A stretch of DNA of 64,000 nt from Nepenthes gracilis (Eukaryota; Streptophyta; Magnoliopsida; Caryophyllales; Nepenthaceae), in the NCBI GenBank assembly GCA_033239525.1, contig BSYO01000003.1:11588001-11652000 (forward strand), read 5' to 3'. This document shows positions 11,603 through 22,946 of the stretch, piece after piece. The number at the start of each line of letters is the position of its first letter. The first letter of the stretch is position 1. The translations under genes were made by a program, and so were the position numbers. The notes under the pieces were generated by a model. It was not told where the DNA came from and searched no databases. It saw nothing but the letters and a program-made list of their open reading frames with translations.

Positions 11603-13250
11603 ATGGTGAACACAAGGGCGCAAGTGAGCAAGCCTGCTCGAGATGCTGTCTCACCAAACCAGGACCACACAATTGGCGCCATGATCAATGGGGTAGCGAG
11701 TGGAATTTTGGCAACTTTCTTCTAAAACTTGGCGGAGTATATGCACAACACGGATATAATGCTTCAGATACTCTGCTCCGGCCAGGAGCAAGCATAGCTA
11801 GGGGTTGAACCGGCGGTGGCCCCAGCTTTGGTGTCCAGACGAGGAGGCCAGTGAAAGAAAGTTTCGGCCCGACGGACCAGAAGACTAACCAACGCTCCCG
11901 CGCCGAAGTCCTCACATGCCCAAGGCCGTCTAAGGCGTGAAGAACGGGGAACCAACTCTACCCCGGAGGAAAGTCCGGAATGAAGGAACCCTAGATACTC
12001 CCGAGTAGAATCGAGGCCCTAGGCTCAGGAGGAAGCCTCCTGGGCCGCTAGATCTGTCGGAGATAGCAGTCGCCCAGCTGCTGGACAAGCTAGAGAAAGA
12101 ACGGAGTTGAGGGCATATCTTTGAAGACGGTGAGCGCGCAGCCAGTATTGACAGATCTCCCTTCACAGCGGAGATCTTCAACCATCCCATGGCGGCAAAG
12201 TTTAAAATGCCAGCCCTTGACTCTTATGATGAGAATGCTGATCCTGTTGATCATCTCGCCCACTTTCGCACCCATCTGGGTCTACAAAGGCTGGAGGATG
12301 CAGCCATGTGTCGCTACTTCCCACTCACCTTAAAAGGGGACGTGCGCATCTGATTCCATCATCTCCCCTCGGACTCAATTCAGAGTTTTCAGGAGCTTAC
12401 GGATCTCTTCTTGTCCTAGTATGCTTCTAGCTGTAGGGAGGAAAAGTAGCCATGGCATCTGTCGTGCATTAAGCAGAAGCATGGAGAGAACCCGCAGAGG
12501 TTCCTAGATCGCTTCGTGGCAGAAGCTAGGTGGATCTCTCGACTCATAGAGGAAATGAAACTAGGCAGTTTCATCTTTATGCTGGCGCATGGAGAATTCT
12601 TCAGGCACCTGGCGTATAAGAACCCACAGACTTTTCGGGAAGCGAAATCTATCACCAGGGCCTACGCAGCAGCGGAAGAGGCCAACGAGGCTAAACATCC
12701 TGACCGGCCCGAGCAACCTTGCTCTTTCCCACCTAAAGGAAAGAGGAACACAACGGTGGTGATTACTCCCACCGAAAGCACCACAGGATTGGGTCGCCAA
12801 AGCGCAAGGACTACGAGCCCATTAGCCTAACACCCTTGACTGACACACGATCAAACGTCTTCATGCAGATCCGTGGGGAGAAGTTCCTTAAGTGACCAAA
12901 ACCACTTAAGAAGGCGGAGGGAGGAAATCCAGCCAAGTACTGCGATTTTCATCGATCTCCCGGGCATTCCACAGAGGATTGCAAGACCCTTCAGTGGGAG
13001 ATTGAGGAACTGATCAGAAGGGGCCACCTCACTAGGTTCGTTAAAGGCCCTGGTCAGAGCTCTGGCACTATGGGCAGAGAAGGATCGGGGTCTTTCCCAC
13101 CACGAAACCAAGTTGCGGTAGGAGTGGTTAACATGATCACCACCCGACTGATCAAGAACCCGGTGGACAACAAGGACCAGCATGCAAGGATGAAGAAGCA
13201 ATGCACTACTGACACCGTCATCAGTTTTAGTGACAGTGACCTGGCACATG
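11603..13250 (+). pseudogene. gag: Tat-type gag pseudogene (element B)
   Basis: The start ATG at 11603 gives MVNTRAQVSKPARDAVS, the N-terminus also seen in elements C (42846, -) and D (52063, -). The conserved capsid core (Retrotrans_gag) follows with stops and frame changes at 12190-12690; FREAKSITRAYAAAEEANEAK marks its end. A zinc-binding tail (KYCDFHRSPGHSTEDCKTL, about 12937-12993) follows, then the linker to protease (VISFSDSDLAHV...PHATEA, about 13216-13275). There homology stops and the antisense gene begins, so protease and all of pol are missing. Confidence 0.8.
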
Positions 13251-13269
13251 TAGTTTCCCCCCATGCCAC

Positions 13270-13998
13270 CGAGGCCGCCCTTTTTTGCCTTGGACTGGGT
13301 GGACTGGCATTAGACGGGCGGGGACCAATGATAAAACCCTTCTTCCTCTGTAGGACCTCCGGCAATGCGATTTTCAATTTCCGGACAAGGGATGGAGGCC
13401 CCCACTTGGCTTTCTTTGCCTCAACACGAGAGACCAAGTGGTCTCTTCGGAAATCTCCCAGGTTATCCTCTATGAGCTTAACCAGCCAAACTAGGGACGC
13501 CGTCTCAACTTCTGAAAGTGCCCGTATACACCTCAGGCACCTGACCCCACTCTCTGGGCAAGGGCCAGGACTCACCCACACTAACAAAGAAAAATTGATT
13601 CTTCTAGTTCTTTAGGGAGTCGTATATGGCAGTGCTTATCTTGAGACCGCCACGGGGGATAAAGAAATCCACTCCACTCCCTGATTGAGCTTGAAGAGCC
13701 CCCTAACCATGGACATCGTCAACAACCTTGAGTGTTGACGAAGGAAAATGCAGAGGGAGCACAGATACCTGATGGCGTTGGCATGGAATTGAGCAATGGG
13801 GACCTAAAGCGCCTGAAAAATCGACATTAACTCGTCGGGGATTAGAAGGCGGATCCCACTCCTCAAATGGGCTTCGTATACGGTCACAAAGCCCGTGGGC
13901 GGCAAGAAAGCTCTATCGTCCTTCCTTGGAACACGGAAGGCAATCTCCTGTGGGATATTGTACTCCACGTACAATACCTTCACGTTATTTTCTCTCAA
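13270..13998 (-). pseudogene. Antisense Transposase_28-like ORF (element B)
   Basis: On the strand opposite to gag an ORF starts at 13998 and includes GFVTVYEAHLRSGIRLLIP, matching the block in the antisense ORFs of C (GFITIYETHQKEGL, about 29857) and D (GFISIYEHHLKGGLRYP, about 47786). The motif resembles Pfam Transposase_28 ('putative gypsy type transposon'). After a stop at 13804 the frame continues in pieces; 13270-13587 encodes a Leu/Glu-rich part ending in a basic tail where gag antisense begins. No catalytic residues are evident and the function is unknown. The copy is broken. A TTTAAA box upstream (14113-14121, complement) could serve it, but with less support than in C and D. Confidence 0.6.
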
Positions 13999-14475
13999 GA
14001 CAGAGGCTATGTCGGCGACGGAGGCCGTGATCAGAGCTAAGGTTTTCTTCTGCAGGATAAGGAAGACGAAGAAACGAAGGAAGGCGCAGAAAATTCAAAA
14101 TAAAACAAGCTGACGATTTAAAAACCCATATGAACACGAAAACCGCCTCGAAAGCGTGCGGCATCATTACCACCGCGTGTCATTTTCCCAAAAGGGGATT
14201 GACAAATCAGATCATCTGGCTTATTAAATACCGGGATCCTGAACATATTGCATGAAGACACGTGGCACACTTTTCTGACGGGATGACTAGTGGCCAACGC
14301 TTCCATCTCCAAGTTGCCCAGAAATTTTTCAAAAATAGTCAACAAATCCGGTCAACGTTTTGGAAGAACTCAAGGCTCCTCTTCAAACGGGCAACGACTC
14401 CATCAGCAGAAAATAAGCGCATCCCATCATGAACATGCCGGAGGCAAGAATCCAGACAACCGGTAGGGGGGCTAG
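13999..14475. other. Untranslated 3' region of element B
   Basis: The stretch between the antisense ORF start and the right LTR shows no coding sequence. On the minus strand it could hold the promoter and leader of the antisense gene. It ends with the plus-strand polypurine tract at about 14463-14475. Confidence 0.45.
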
Positions 14476-15530
14476 TGATGGGTAGGCCCATAGTAGGCAG
14501 GCCCAATAAGAAAAACGGCCCAAAGCCCAGAAAAGCCAGACGCATGTTAGACGGTCAGTGCTAGCATTGACCGCACGGAGCGATAACTAGGCGGCCAACA
14601 CGGAAGCACTGTAGCAGTAGGCCGTGAAAAGATAAAAAACCTAATACGGGCCATACCCAATTTGGCGGACGTTTCCATACACGACAAGCAATGGTCCTTT
14701 TCTTGATTTCACGCCTTCCTTGAAGCCAATCTCCTCTAAAGAGGGCATCAATTGATTCAGCGCCCTTCCCATGAGGAAGGTGCCAGATTCTCTCTTCTTA
14801 CCTATGATGGAGCCTAACGGTAACAAAAGCACAGAAGGAAGGCAAATAATTTAGAGACCCATTACCCGCTCAGAAAGGAAACGATCCCATCAGTCAAGCC
14901 TTCCTGCTAAAGGAAGGCCGCCCAACTCGAGGCAGGGATCATGCCTTCTTGGCCAAGGAAGGTCACCCTCCCCACCGTTTATATAACCCCACAGAGTCGC
15001 CACTCTGGAGGACATGATCTAAGACACGAACACAGATGCAAAAATATAACGCAGTGCTTCTACAAAAATCTTTGAGCATACTTGCGCTCATACCTAAGCG
15101 AACAATCGCTTACTTTTCTAATCCCACTCTAAGCCTCCAGATTCTAGAGACTTCGCTCGCTCCTCGAGATCCGTCCTTCTAAGCTTCCATGCTTTCAGGA
15201 CGTAGCCTCCCACTTGTTTCTTGCAAACATCAAGTTGGAAAACCATACTCTCGACGAGTCATGGGAACGTCTCTAACATCTAAAAGCCAACACTCCCACC
15301 AATCTTAATCACGCTCCCTATCTCGTTTTCTATTTTAGTTTTCCTTCTCAAAGTTCGAAGGCTTGTTGCTAATTTGAGCGTCGGAGTATTTTCGATAGGA
15401 CAACATCCTGCCGACACCGAACTTCTTGTTTATTGTAGTGGTGTGCAAGGTCCAGACTCGGTGAACGGAGCCGGATCCAAACGATTAAGCGAATCCGAAT
15501 CTATTCGAAATCGGATCCAGGTACGCATCA

Positions 15531-16882
15531 GGTACAAATAAAATTATTAAATTCTTGAGTTTAGTTCCTTAATGATAAAATAGAATATAATTTTTTATGG
15601 ATTTAGAAATGACAATAGAATGTTGGTGGGACTCATAAGGATCGAGTACAATTTTAATCGTTAGTTGAATAATTAGTTATTCTTAATTTTTTCTAATATT
15701 CTTAATAATCATTTCTTTGCGTCAACTTATTTTGTATGCATTATCTTTTTTGGCTATTTATGTTTAAGGTAGAGAAAATTATATGAAAATACCATGATAT
15801 GAAGTAATATAAAACCTACGATACCGTAGTATTGATTTTCATATCCTCACAAGATTGATGTTATTTGGAGTAATAGTTATAGTTTTGTGAACAATATACG
15901 TTGAGATATCAATGGTTATTGTATTAAAGGGTGTTAGGTTTTATATGTAATTGAAATAAAATATTTTGTTCCTTATTTAGGAGTGGGTCTCGATTAGATT
16001 ATGAAAATACATGCATGACATATTCTTGGTTTATGTTGAGGAGGATAATGAGAATATTGTTCATTCAAATTGAGTTATGTTCTTATATATTACGGTTGTC
16101 AAGATATTATAGGACCATATAGCTGATCGCTTATCAAATTTAAGATCTTCGGTATCTTATAGATGTTATCCAATCATTGGAATTGCGTGTAGTTAGTTAA
16201 CAGTGACATATAAGATCTGAAAATATTATTACAATATCTCATATAAATGGTACTTCTATTAAGATAGATTTGATAGAACTAATATTTTTTTATTAACATT
16301 TGGATTCAGTGGAATGCTAGTTACACTTCTAATGTTCATTTGTCATATGATTTTTGAGTTGTAGTTACAATATGATATTGAATATTGGATACTTGTTATT
16401 AATTATATAAATATATATATATATATAATTTTATCATCTAAGATATTTTTCATGTTATTATTGATCTTATTCACTTGTCAGTTATTTAGTTTATTGTTAT
16501 ATTTTCTAGGCTCCAGAGTAGAAGAGGTCAAGTTAGAGGAGATTGTATATTTTGCTATGAAAACTTTAGAAAAAGATGATCTTGATGACTAGAAGGTTCA
16601 TCATGAAAAATTACGAGTTTTTTTCATTATTTTATTAGTTTTTGGATATTTTTACCATAATTGCATTTACAAGAATTAAAATATTATGAATACTTATAGA
16701 TTTTTCTACTTTGAGGATATTGTATTGATTATGGATATTTTATTTATATTTATAAGGAATATTCATGGTTTGAGGTTTTTATGTGGTCAATCTAAATTAA
16801 GTCAAATGATTCATATTCGAGTTGCAACATATGCAGAGCCAAATGGCGTAATCAGGATGTCGATGGTGTTTTTAGACCATCT
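15531..16882. mobile_element. AT-rich decayed gypsy LTR fragment
   Basis: Several stretches resemble the right half of LTR F: 'cagtgacatataag' (16201 here, about 39507 in F), 'gaatgctagttac...tctaatgttcatttgtcat' and the 'gaggtttttatgtggtcaa' end (about 16770 here, about 40040 in F). No coding frame is credible; the 79-codon frame at 16686 lies in this LTR sequence. Element C inserted at its right end. Confidence 0.5.
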
Positions 16883-17047
16883 ATCTTTGATGTATCTTAA
16901 GGATTCGGATTATTGTATGAATTAAGAAGCCACTTCACTGTACTTAAATGCTTGAATTGAAAAGGGTTCAATTTTTATAACTCGAGATTTGGATCCTACA
17001 CACCACAATAAGACAAATAAAAGGTATGAAATATACAGGGCTCATGG

Positions 17048-18007
17048 ATGTATGTGAATAGATTAAAGGATAGGTGTATTTGGACCATTAAAGTGCCAAC
17101 TAACACTTCCTGGTGTTGGAGGAAAATGTTAAAACTTCAACATGCTATTCGGCCTTATATAAAATATCAGATAGGAAATGGGGTTGATACCTTTTTATGG
17201 CTAGATAACTGGCACCCGAAAGGTCCCCTTGTTGATTTATATTCCTCAAGGCTGATGTCTGTGACTGGGCTGCCTTTGGATGCAAAGGTTGCTTCGATAG
17301 TGGTAAATGGAGATTGGAGGTGGCCGAACCCATATGATATGGAAGTGGATCAGATTATTAGCGGCATGCCAGATTATTGCCCTGACCCAGATAGGAATGA
17401 TATAATCAGATGGACTGCTGATCCCAAAGGAATCTTTACCACCCGATCAGCTTACCACATTTTTCAAGGAACCGCGGCTAAATGTAAATGGTCCTTTATC
17501 GTATGGGGTCCATCTCATATTCCCTCTCATGCGTTCATTTTATGGCTTGCCATCCTTGGCAAGCTGTCCACGCTCGATAGATTGGGAAGATTTGTGAATT
17601 TGGCCAATGTGTGCATCCTATGCAAGAATTTTGGAGAAACTCATGATCATCTATTTTTTGTGTGTCCTTTCTCCAGTGAGGTCTGGAGCACTCTATGTCA
17701 TCAGGCTGAGATAACCTGGCCATTCCAGGAATGGAAGAGAAATATTGTGTGGGTTTCCTGTAGTTGGAAAGACAAGAATGCTATGTCACTCTCTTTCAGG
17801 CTCACTCTTGCTGCTGCAGTTTGCTTCATATGGCAAGAACGAAACCGAAGAACTTTTGACGATGCCAATGGAAGGGCCACTACTCATATTGCTAACCTCA
17901 TAATTGAAGCCATTCGGAGGAAATTAGAAATAAGTATCAAGGGTGATGATTGCTGCACCAGGAATGTTATTATGCGATGGAGCTTATCGTTTGATACGGC
18001 AGAGTGA
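17048..18007 (+). CDS. LINE reverse-transcriptase C-terminus with zf-RVT domain (partial)
   Basis: A 319-codon uninterrupted frame corresponds to the end of L1 ORF2. It reads through the post-RT region (WCWRKMLKLQHAIRPYIKY; then MDVDQII-like and IIRWTADPKGIFTTRSAYH near residues 98-139) into the zf-RVT zinc-binding domain around residues 150-220 (CILCKNFGETHDHLFFVCPF). The catalytic FADD box and the endonuclease are absent because of 5' truncation, so no activity is expected. The frame is still open to its natural stop, suggesting a fairly recent insertion. The first ATG is a convenience; the true ORF began upstream in the full element. Confidence 0.85.
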   Translation: MYVNRLKDRCIWTIKVPTNTSWCWRKMLKLQHAIRPYIKYQIGNGVDTFLWLDNWHPKGPLVDLYSSRLMSVTGLPLDAKVASIVVNGDWRWPNPYDMEVDQIISGMPDYCPDPDRNDIIRWTADPKGIFTTRSAYHIFQGTAAKCKWSFIVWGPSHIPSHAFILWLAILGKLSTLDRLGRFVNLANVCILCKNFGETHDHLFFVCPFSSEVWSTLCHQAEITWPFQEWKRNIVWVSCSWKDKNAMSLSFRLTLAAAVCFIWQERNRRTFDDANGRATTHIANLIIEAIRRKLEISIKGDDCCTRNVIMRWSLSFDTAE

Positions 18008-18029
18008 AAAGCTGGGCTTGATCTGGCTC

Positions 18030-18628
18030 TGATGTGGAAAGACGGAGTGCTCTTTAAAGACGGAGTGCTTTAGCCGGAGTCATTTGGATGGAGCGCCTCT
18101 TGTTTGAAAAGAAGGAGTGATTCTTAAGAGCCGGAGTGGTTCCTTTCCGGAGTGCTTTTCTTTGTCTCCTTGGAAGGAGTGTTTTCTCACACGTTGGATG
18201 GAGTGCTTTATCTTATCTTGGAAGGAGTGATTTTCCGCGTCATTCCGGTGTGCATGTGTCTCCTTTATCAGGAGTGATTCCTAGCTTCCTTGGACGGAGC
18301 GGCTTAGCCAGAGTGATTTTCCTCTCTTTGGACGGAGTGCCTTGTCTTCATGATTCCGGAGTGTATGTATTTATCCAAAGTGTATTCTCGTCTCCTAGGA
18401 CGGAGTGGCTTGACTGCATGTTCCGGTTTTTTCTCCTACACAAAAAAAAAAAAAATTTAGTGAGGTGGTTGGAATGTTTTATCTCTTTTTGGACGGAGCT
18501 TCTTTGTTAGTGATTCCGAAGTGCTCTTGTCCTCTTCCCGGAGTGCTCTATTTGTCCCCTTGGACGGAGTGTTATTCTCCATCTGGACGGAGTATGTTAT
18601 CACCTTGGACGGAGTGATTTTGCTCATA
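18030..18628 (+). repeat. Degenerate GGACGGAGTG array in LINE 3' region (left part)
   Basis: Words of the type CGGAGTG, CCGGAGTG and TTGGACGGAGTG recur every 15-60 bp here and again at 21847-22030 after the LTR. The exact 10-mer GGACGGAGTG appears at least four times on this side and twice on the other. Open frames over it (124 and 62 codons) are incidental. The reverse complement of the same 10-mer is repeated inside solo LTR H1. Confidence 0.8.
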
Positions 18629-20039
18629 CTCCCTGTAACGACCCAAATTTCAAAACCTAGAAAATTCAGTCATCGGGTCCGGTCAATGCTAGTTGACCGG
18701 AAAATGTAATAAGTTGGCCTTAAGATAAGAACTCCATCCAAGGCACTCCGCCCTTTCAGCAAAAAGAACTCCGTCCTTCTGTTGGAAAAAGAACTCCGCC
18801 CTTTATGTGAGGAAAAAGAAGTCCGGCTTCCCTTTGTAACAACCCAAAATTTAAAACAAAGAAATATTTCAGTCTTAGAATCCGGTCAACGCCCGTCGAC
18901 CGAAAAGTGTAACAAGAAAGGAAAACCGGCTTAAGATGGAAATCAAGTTAGGCCTTAAGAACTCCGGATTTCTGGGATAAGAAGAAGCCCGGATTTCATT
19001 GGTGAAATTCTAGTCCGGATTTCCTTGATAAAACGAAGTCCGGATTTCCTTAATAAAATGAAGTCCGGATTTCCCTTGGTAAAAGAACTCCGAATTTCCG
19101 TAGGAAACAGAAGTCCGAATTTCCTTGAAGAAAAGAAGTCCGGATCTCCTTGAAGAAAAGAAGTCCGGATTTTCTTGGAGAAAAGAAGTTCGGATTTCCT
19201 TGAAGAGAAGAAGTCTGGATTTGTTTAAAAGAAGTACTCCGGATTTTTGAAGTAAAAAGAAGTCCCGATTTAATGAAAATGAAGTCCAGTCTGTAAGGAC
19301 GGAATGCGGTGTGTGTAAAGACGGAGTAGATTGGGAGTAATCCGTCAACGTAAAATGTTGACCAGAAAAACGTAAACGAATGGATGGAAAAGAAAGAAGA
19401 GCGAGATCCGGTCAACACTAATAGTTGACCGAAAGAAATTAAGTCCGATCACAGAAAATAAGGAAAAATATTGGGAAGAAACGACCATCAATAATCTGGC
19501 TATTTCCGAGACGTATTGGAAAACGTAAATCATAAATAACCCTCTTTGAAAAATGTAAAATTATAAATATCACTCTTTGAAAAATGCAGAGCTATAAATG
19601 ACGGCCACCAAAACCTAGGGCTATAAATAAAGGCTTAAGAGTATCAGAAAAATGTATCACTAGAAACTCTTAGTAAAGAAGGACACCAAAAGCTAAGGCA
19701 AAGTAGAAAAGAATTCTGGCAAGATACTCACCCATATTTCTAAAACTCATGTTTATTTATGTTGCTATGAAAGTATATATTATTCTGTATGAAGTATGCT
19801 TTTACTGTTTTATGACTTATCGTTCTGAAATGCATGTTTAAAGGAAATTCTGTTACGCATGATGATAGATTTATTCTGTTTATGATTAATTGTCAATGAT
19901 TATGAATTTTGCCAAATGCATGTTTACGGAAAGGAATTTTAGGCCTTAAGATAAAACAAGAATTCCTGCTATTGAACTCTGTTCTGTCAAAAGATCTCTG
20001 AATTTAAGATAAAAGACCTCCGGCATTTTACAGAAAATG

Positions 20040-20960
20040 ATTTAAAGCTCCGACATTTTGAAAAATGAACTTCGGATAAGAGCCTTGATTAACAGTAAAT
20101 AAACTCCGGATTTAAGAACTTCAGGTTTTGACAGAAAACACTTCGAATTTAGAACTTCGGATTTTAATAGAAAATGCACTCTGAATTTAAGAACTTCGGA
20201 CTTTAACAGAAAGCACTCCGGATTAAGAGCTCCGGATTTTAAACAGAAACACACTTCGGATTTTAGAGCTCTGGATTTTTGATAGAAAAGAACTCTGGTC
20301 TTCTGTTTGAAAAAGAACTCCGGCCTTCTATTTGAAAAAGAACTCCGGTCTACTGTAGAAAAAGAGAACTCCGATTTTTTTTTACTCCGACTTTTACTTC
20401 GGCTTTTGATAACAACTCATGATACAAGAACTTCAGCATTTTGAAAACAACTCCGGCTTTTGAACTCCGGATTTATGAACTTTGGATTTTGAAAGAAAAG
20501 CACTCCGTCCATTTTAAATGAAGCACTCCGTCCCTTTAAGCACTCCGGAATATGAAAAAGAAAAGTACTCCGTCCATGAAGCACTCCGTCCCTTTAAGCA
20601 CTCCGGATTTTTAGTAAGAAAGGCACTTCGTCCCTTTTGAAAAGAAAGGCACTCCGTCCCTTTTAAGAAAAAGAACTTCGGTCTTGTTTAAAAATGTACT
20701 CCGTCCTTTATGAATAAAGAACTCCGGTTTTGATGATCTTTGGATTCCAGAGAAGAATTCCGGCTTTGACTAAAGAAAACGAACTCCGGCTTTGTAAGAA
20801 AAGAACTCCGGCAATAATAAAAGAACTTCAGTTTCAGGAACTTCGACCTTCCGTTTGAAAAGAACTTCGGAAAAATTAATGAATAAGACTCTTTTCTTTT
20901 TATTGAATAAGAACTTCGGATTTCTTTTGAAAGATGAACTTCGGCTTTTAATAAGATGAT
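20040..20960 (+). repeat. AACTCCGG / CACTCCGTCC degenerate array in H1
   Basis: Short units of about 20-30 bp of the form 'gaactccgg(a/c)ttt' and 'gcactccgtccctttaa' repeat with many variants. The exact word CACTCCGTCC occurs at least four times (about 20503, 20525, 20580 and 20652). No coding potential. Confidence 0.85.
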
Positions 20961-21264
20961 ATGGACTTCAAATGTTGAAGTTAAAGAACCAAGGCTTTAA
21001 AGAAAATGTATGGACAGCAAGTGGAACTCTTCCAACTTTTGACTTATGATGATTGGCCATTAAAGAACACGAACCAAGAACCAAGTTTTCATTAAACTTG
21101 CTGTTAAAGATGGATGAAGGATATTAGAGTGACACTCGAGGATGCCTCTTGGGCCACGGGAGGGGACCTTTTGGTGGCATAAGAACTATGGACTATGGCC
21201 CCGTATGCCGGGTTAAAGGCATTACTTCCCGCCCCGGGGAGCATAATGAGGGGATACGGCTTTA

Positions 21265-21286
21265 GGTTGTGGGGTAGCACACAACC
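21265..21286 (+). promoter_or_regulatory. Conserved LTR hairpin, copy in H1
   Basis: GGTTGTG (21265-21271), an 8-base loop and CACAACC (21280-21286), followed by CGTCCTCGATG. Relative to the G-family hairpin (GATTGTG/CACAATC) the second base pair is G-C rather than A-T, a compensatory change. Confidence 0.6.
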
Positions 21287-22231
21287 CGTCCTCGATGTTG
21301 TCCGCTCCCGTCCGGTCCCTAAAGATAATATGAATTTCGAATGATTTTTGATGAATTTTCTGAAGACAAGATGAAAAGAATAAGAACTGAAGAAGAAACG
21401 ATATGATGATTTTTCTTATGCTATGCTATATTATGAATTTATATTTTGATTAAATTATATGTATGCTTATATTTTCTGCATGTGAGTATCCTGCTGGGCT
21501 TTGTAAGCTCATTCTTGCAACTTTTCAGATGACAAGCTTATAGAGGATGAAGTTGAGTAGAATCCTATGGTGTAGTTGAATGTTTAAGCTGGCTGGAGCA
21601 GATTTTTGGGAGTTTTGTTTATTTTGTTTTTGAGAAAACTTGTAAAATTTATTCCGCTGCTTATGAATGTTAGTATGTTTCCGTGATACTTTGGGATTAA
21701 GGAAATTATAACTCTTTAGTATGCATCTCAGGTTCAAAAGAAGAAAAGAAAAATTTTTATGTTCACATTTATATCTTTTATTTATAAGGACTTTGGATTT
21801 GACGATGGCTTTTGATGGTAATAAAAAGTCGGGTCGTCACACTCCCGGAGTGCATGTGTTTCCTTTTTCGGGAGTGCTGTCTTGTCTCCTTGGACGGAGT
21901 GGCTTTGCCGGAGTGTTTATCCCTCTCTTTGGACGGAGTGCTTTCCTTCGTACTCTCGGAGTGCATTTGTCTTTTCGATGGAGTGACTTCTTGGCTCCTT
22001 GGATGGAGTGGATTGACTGCAAGATCCGGATTGGTTTATTTCCTTTACAGTAATCGAATATTTTTGTAATCTTATTTCTTAATGACTTTTGTCATGGGTT
22101 TAGGGGTCCCCTCTTATCTCTATGTTCCGTTTTCCAAGTCGGCAAAACACTTGTAAAACACATAGTTCTCTGTACACTTTACTTTAAATTAATACAATTA
22201 ATTACTTACCAAAAAAAAGAAATATACAGGG

Positions 22232-22448
22232 ATCACTCATTGGTATATTCTGTAACGCTCAAGTTAGAAATCTTTCTACTCAGATGAGAAAGATATTTGG
22301 AAATGAGTGCGTGAATGTAAAAGTGATAAATATGAGTGTTTGTTTGGAAGACTATACTCTATTTGGTGCATTCATTGGGTAGAGTAATTTTGGATGATAC
22401 ACTCGGTTGGTAGAGTGTCTAACTTTGGTAATTGAGCACTCGACTGGT
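22232..22448 (-). mobile_element. Rest of left LTR of element C
   Basis: This segment aligns with 43080-43275 of the right LTR of C (for example 'gaaatctttctactcagatgagaaagata', 'gactatactctatttggtgca', 'gtagagtgtctaa'). Similarity stops near 22448, so the rest of the LTR was lost or replaced. Confidence 0.65.
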
Positions 22449-22946
22449 GGTATGACTGCTCAGAACAAGTATGGAAGCTTCGTTGCCCCAAGCCAGAGTT
22501 GGTGGGAGTTCTCTTTCAACTTTTGAAGTCAAGATCCGAGCATACGCTTGAAGACTGCTTTGGTTACCTTTCTTTATGTGGGAACTGCCTTTGTTTTTTT
22601 TTTTTTTTTTTTACATCCGTCATAAAATTGGGCCATTGTTGTCATGCTATGTCTTGCTGTGACAATGCTTCCATAATCATGACTTGGACAACTACGGCAG
22701 GTTTTGGCGGACGGTTTTTCCCTCCCTCTCCATTTGAAATGGACAATTATTGGAATACTATTACTGTTTGTGGGGTGAGGGCTTTCCCTTTTTTTTTGTG
22801 TCCATCCTAAGGTTGGGCCTACATGTTGTAGTGGTGCCCTTTATCTCATTGTTCCTCGTGGAGGTGATCGAGACACATGTTGTCGGCTTGGATGGACGTC
22901 TTTCTCTTGTCAAGTTGTCATTCCATGTCTCATTCCGAATTGTACT
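22449..22946. other. Unassigned stretch
   Basis: About 500 bp that I cannot assign: it contains a T18-type homopolymer near 22600 and no credible coding frame. It sits between the broken C LTR and the 3' end of a minus-strand LINE, so it is probably further insertion debris. Confidence 0.3.

Larger units (their letters stand above)
7079..15530 (+). mobile_element. Tat-lineage Ty3/gypsy element B (non-autonomous)
   Basis: The left LTR (7079-7869 plus 11246-11521, interrupted by G1) and right LTR (14476-15530) share start TGATGGGTAGGCCC, end ATCA, and length (about 1067 and 1055 bp). The internal region opens with TTAGCGCCGTCTGTGGGAA (11522-11540), the Tat/Athila-type post-LTR motif, and ends in the polypurine run ggtaggggggctag. 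It contains a gag pseudogene on + and an antisense ORF on -, but no reverse transcriptase, RNase H or integrase. The LTRs differ by indels, including about 40 bp missing from the right copy, so the insertion is old. No clear 5-bp target duplication: flanks read ccgta and ggtac. Confidence 0.85.
18634..21841 (+). mobile_element. Solo LTR H1 nested in the LINE
   Basis: The 3208-bp insert starts TGTAACGACCC and ends GGGTCGTCACA, with perfect target duplications CTCCC (18629-18633 and 21842-21846). It contains facing W-box palindromes (18679-18700, 18882-18902, 19342-19365, 19408-19431), long arrays of ACTCCGG/CACTCCGTCC words (18720-19300 and 20040-20960), and a conserved hairpin (21265-21286). 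There is no gag or pol. H2 at 26084-29243 is an inverted member of the same family. Confidence 0.85.
17041..22218 (+). mobile_element. 5'-truncated L1-type LINE, interrupted by solo LTR H1
   Basis: The insertion is bracketed by a perfect 13-bp target duplication GAAATATACAGGG (17028-17040 and 22219-22231) and ends in poly(A) at 22211-22218. It begins inside the reverse-transcriptase C-terminal region, as usual for 5'-truncated LINEs. After the stop at 18007 comes a long 3' region made mostly of degenerate CGGAGTG repeats, interrupted by an LTR at 18634-21841, then a conserved 3' hairpin (22135-22153). It inserted into the left LTR of element C. Confidence 0.88.

Noticed and set aside
13070..13615. 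181-codon + strand ORF in element B
   Set aside because: Only its start is gag-derived; from about 13275 it is the antisense shadow of the Transposase_28-like ORF on the minus strand.
7079..15534. Target-site duplication for element B
   Set aside because: Flanking 5-mers ccgta and ggtac do not match, so I do not claim one; decay or recombination between elements may explain it.
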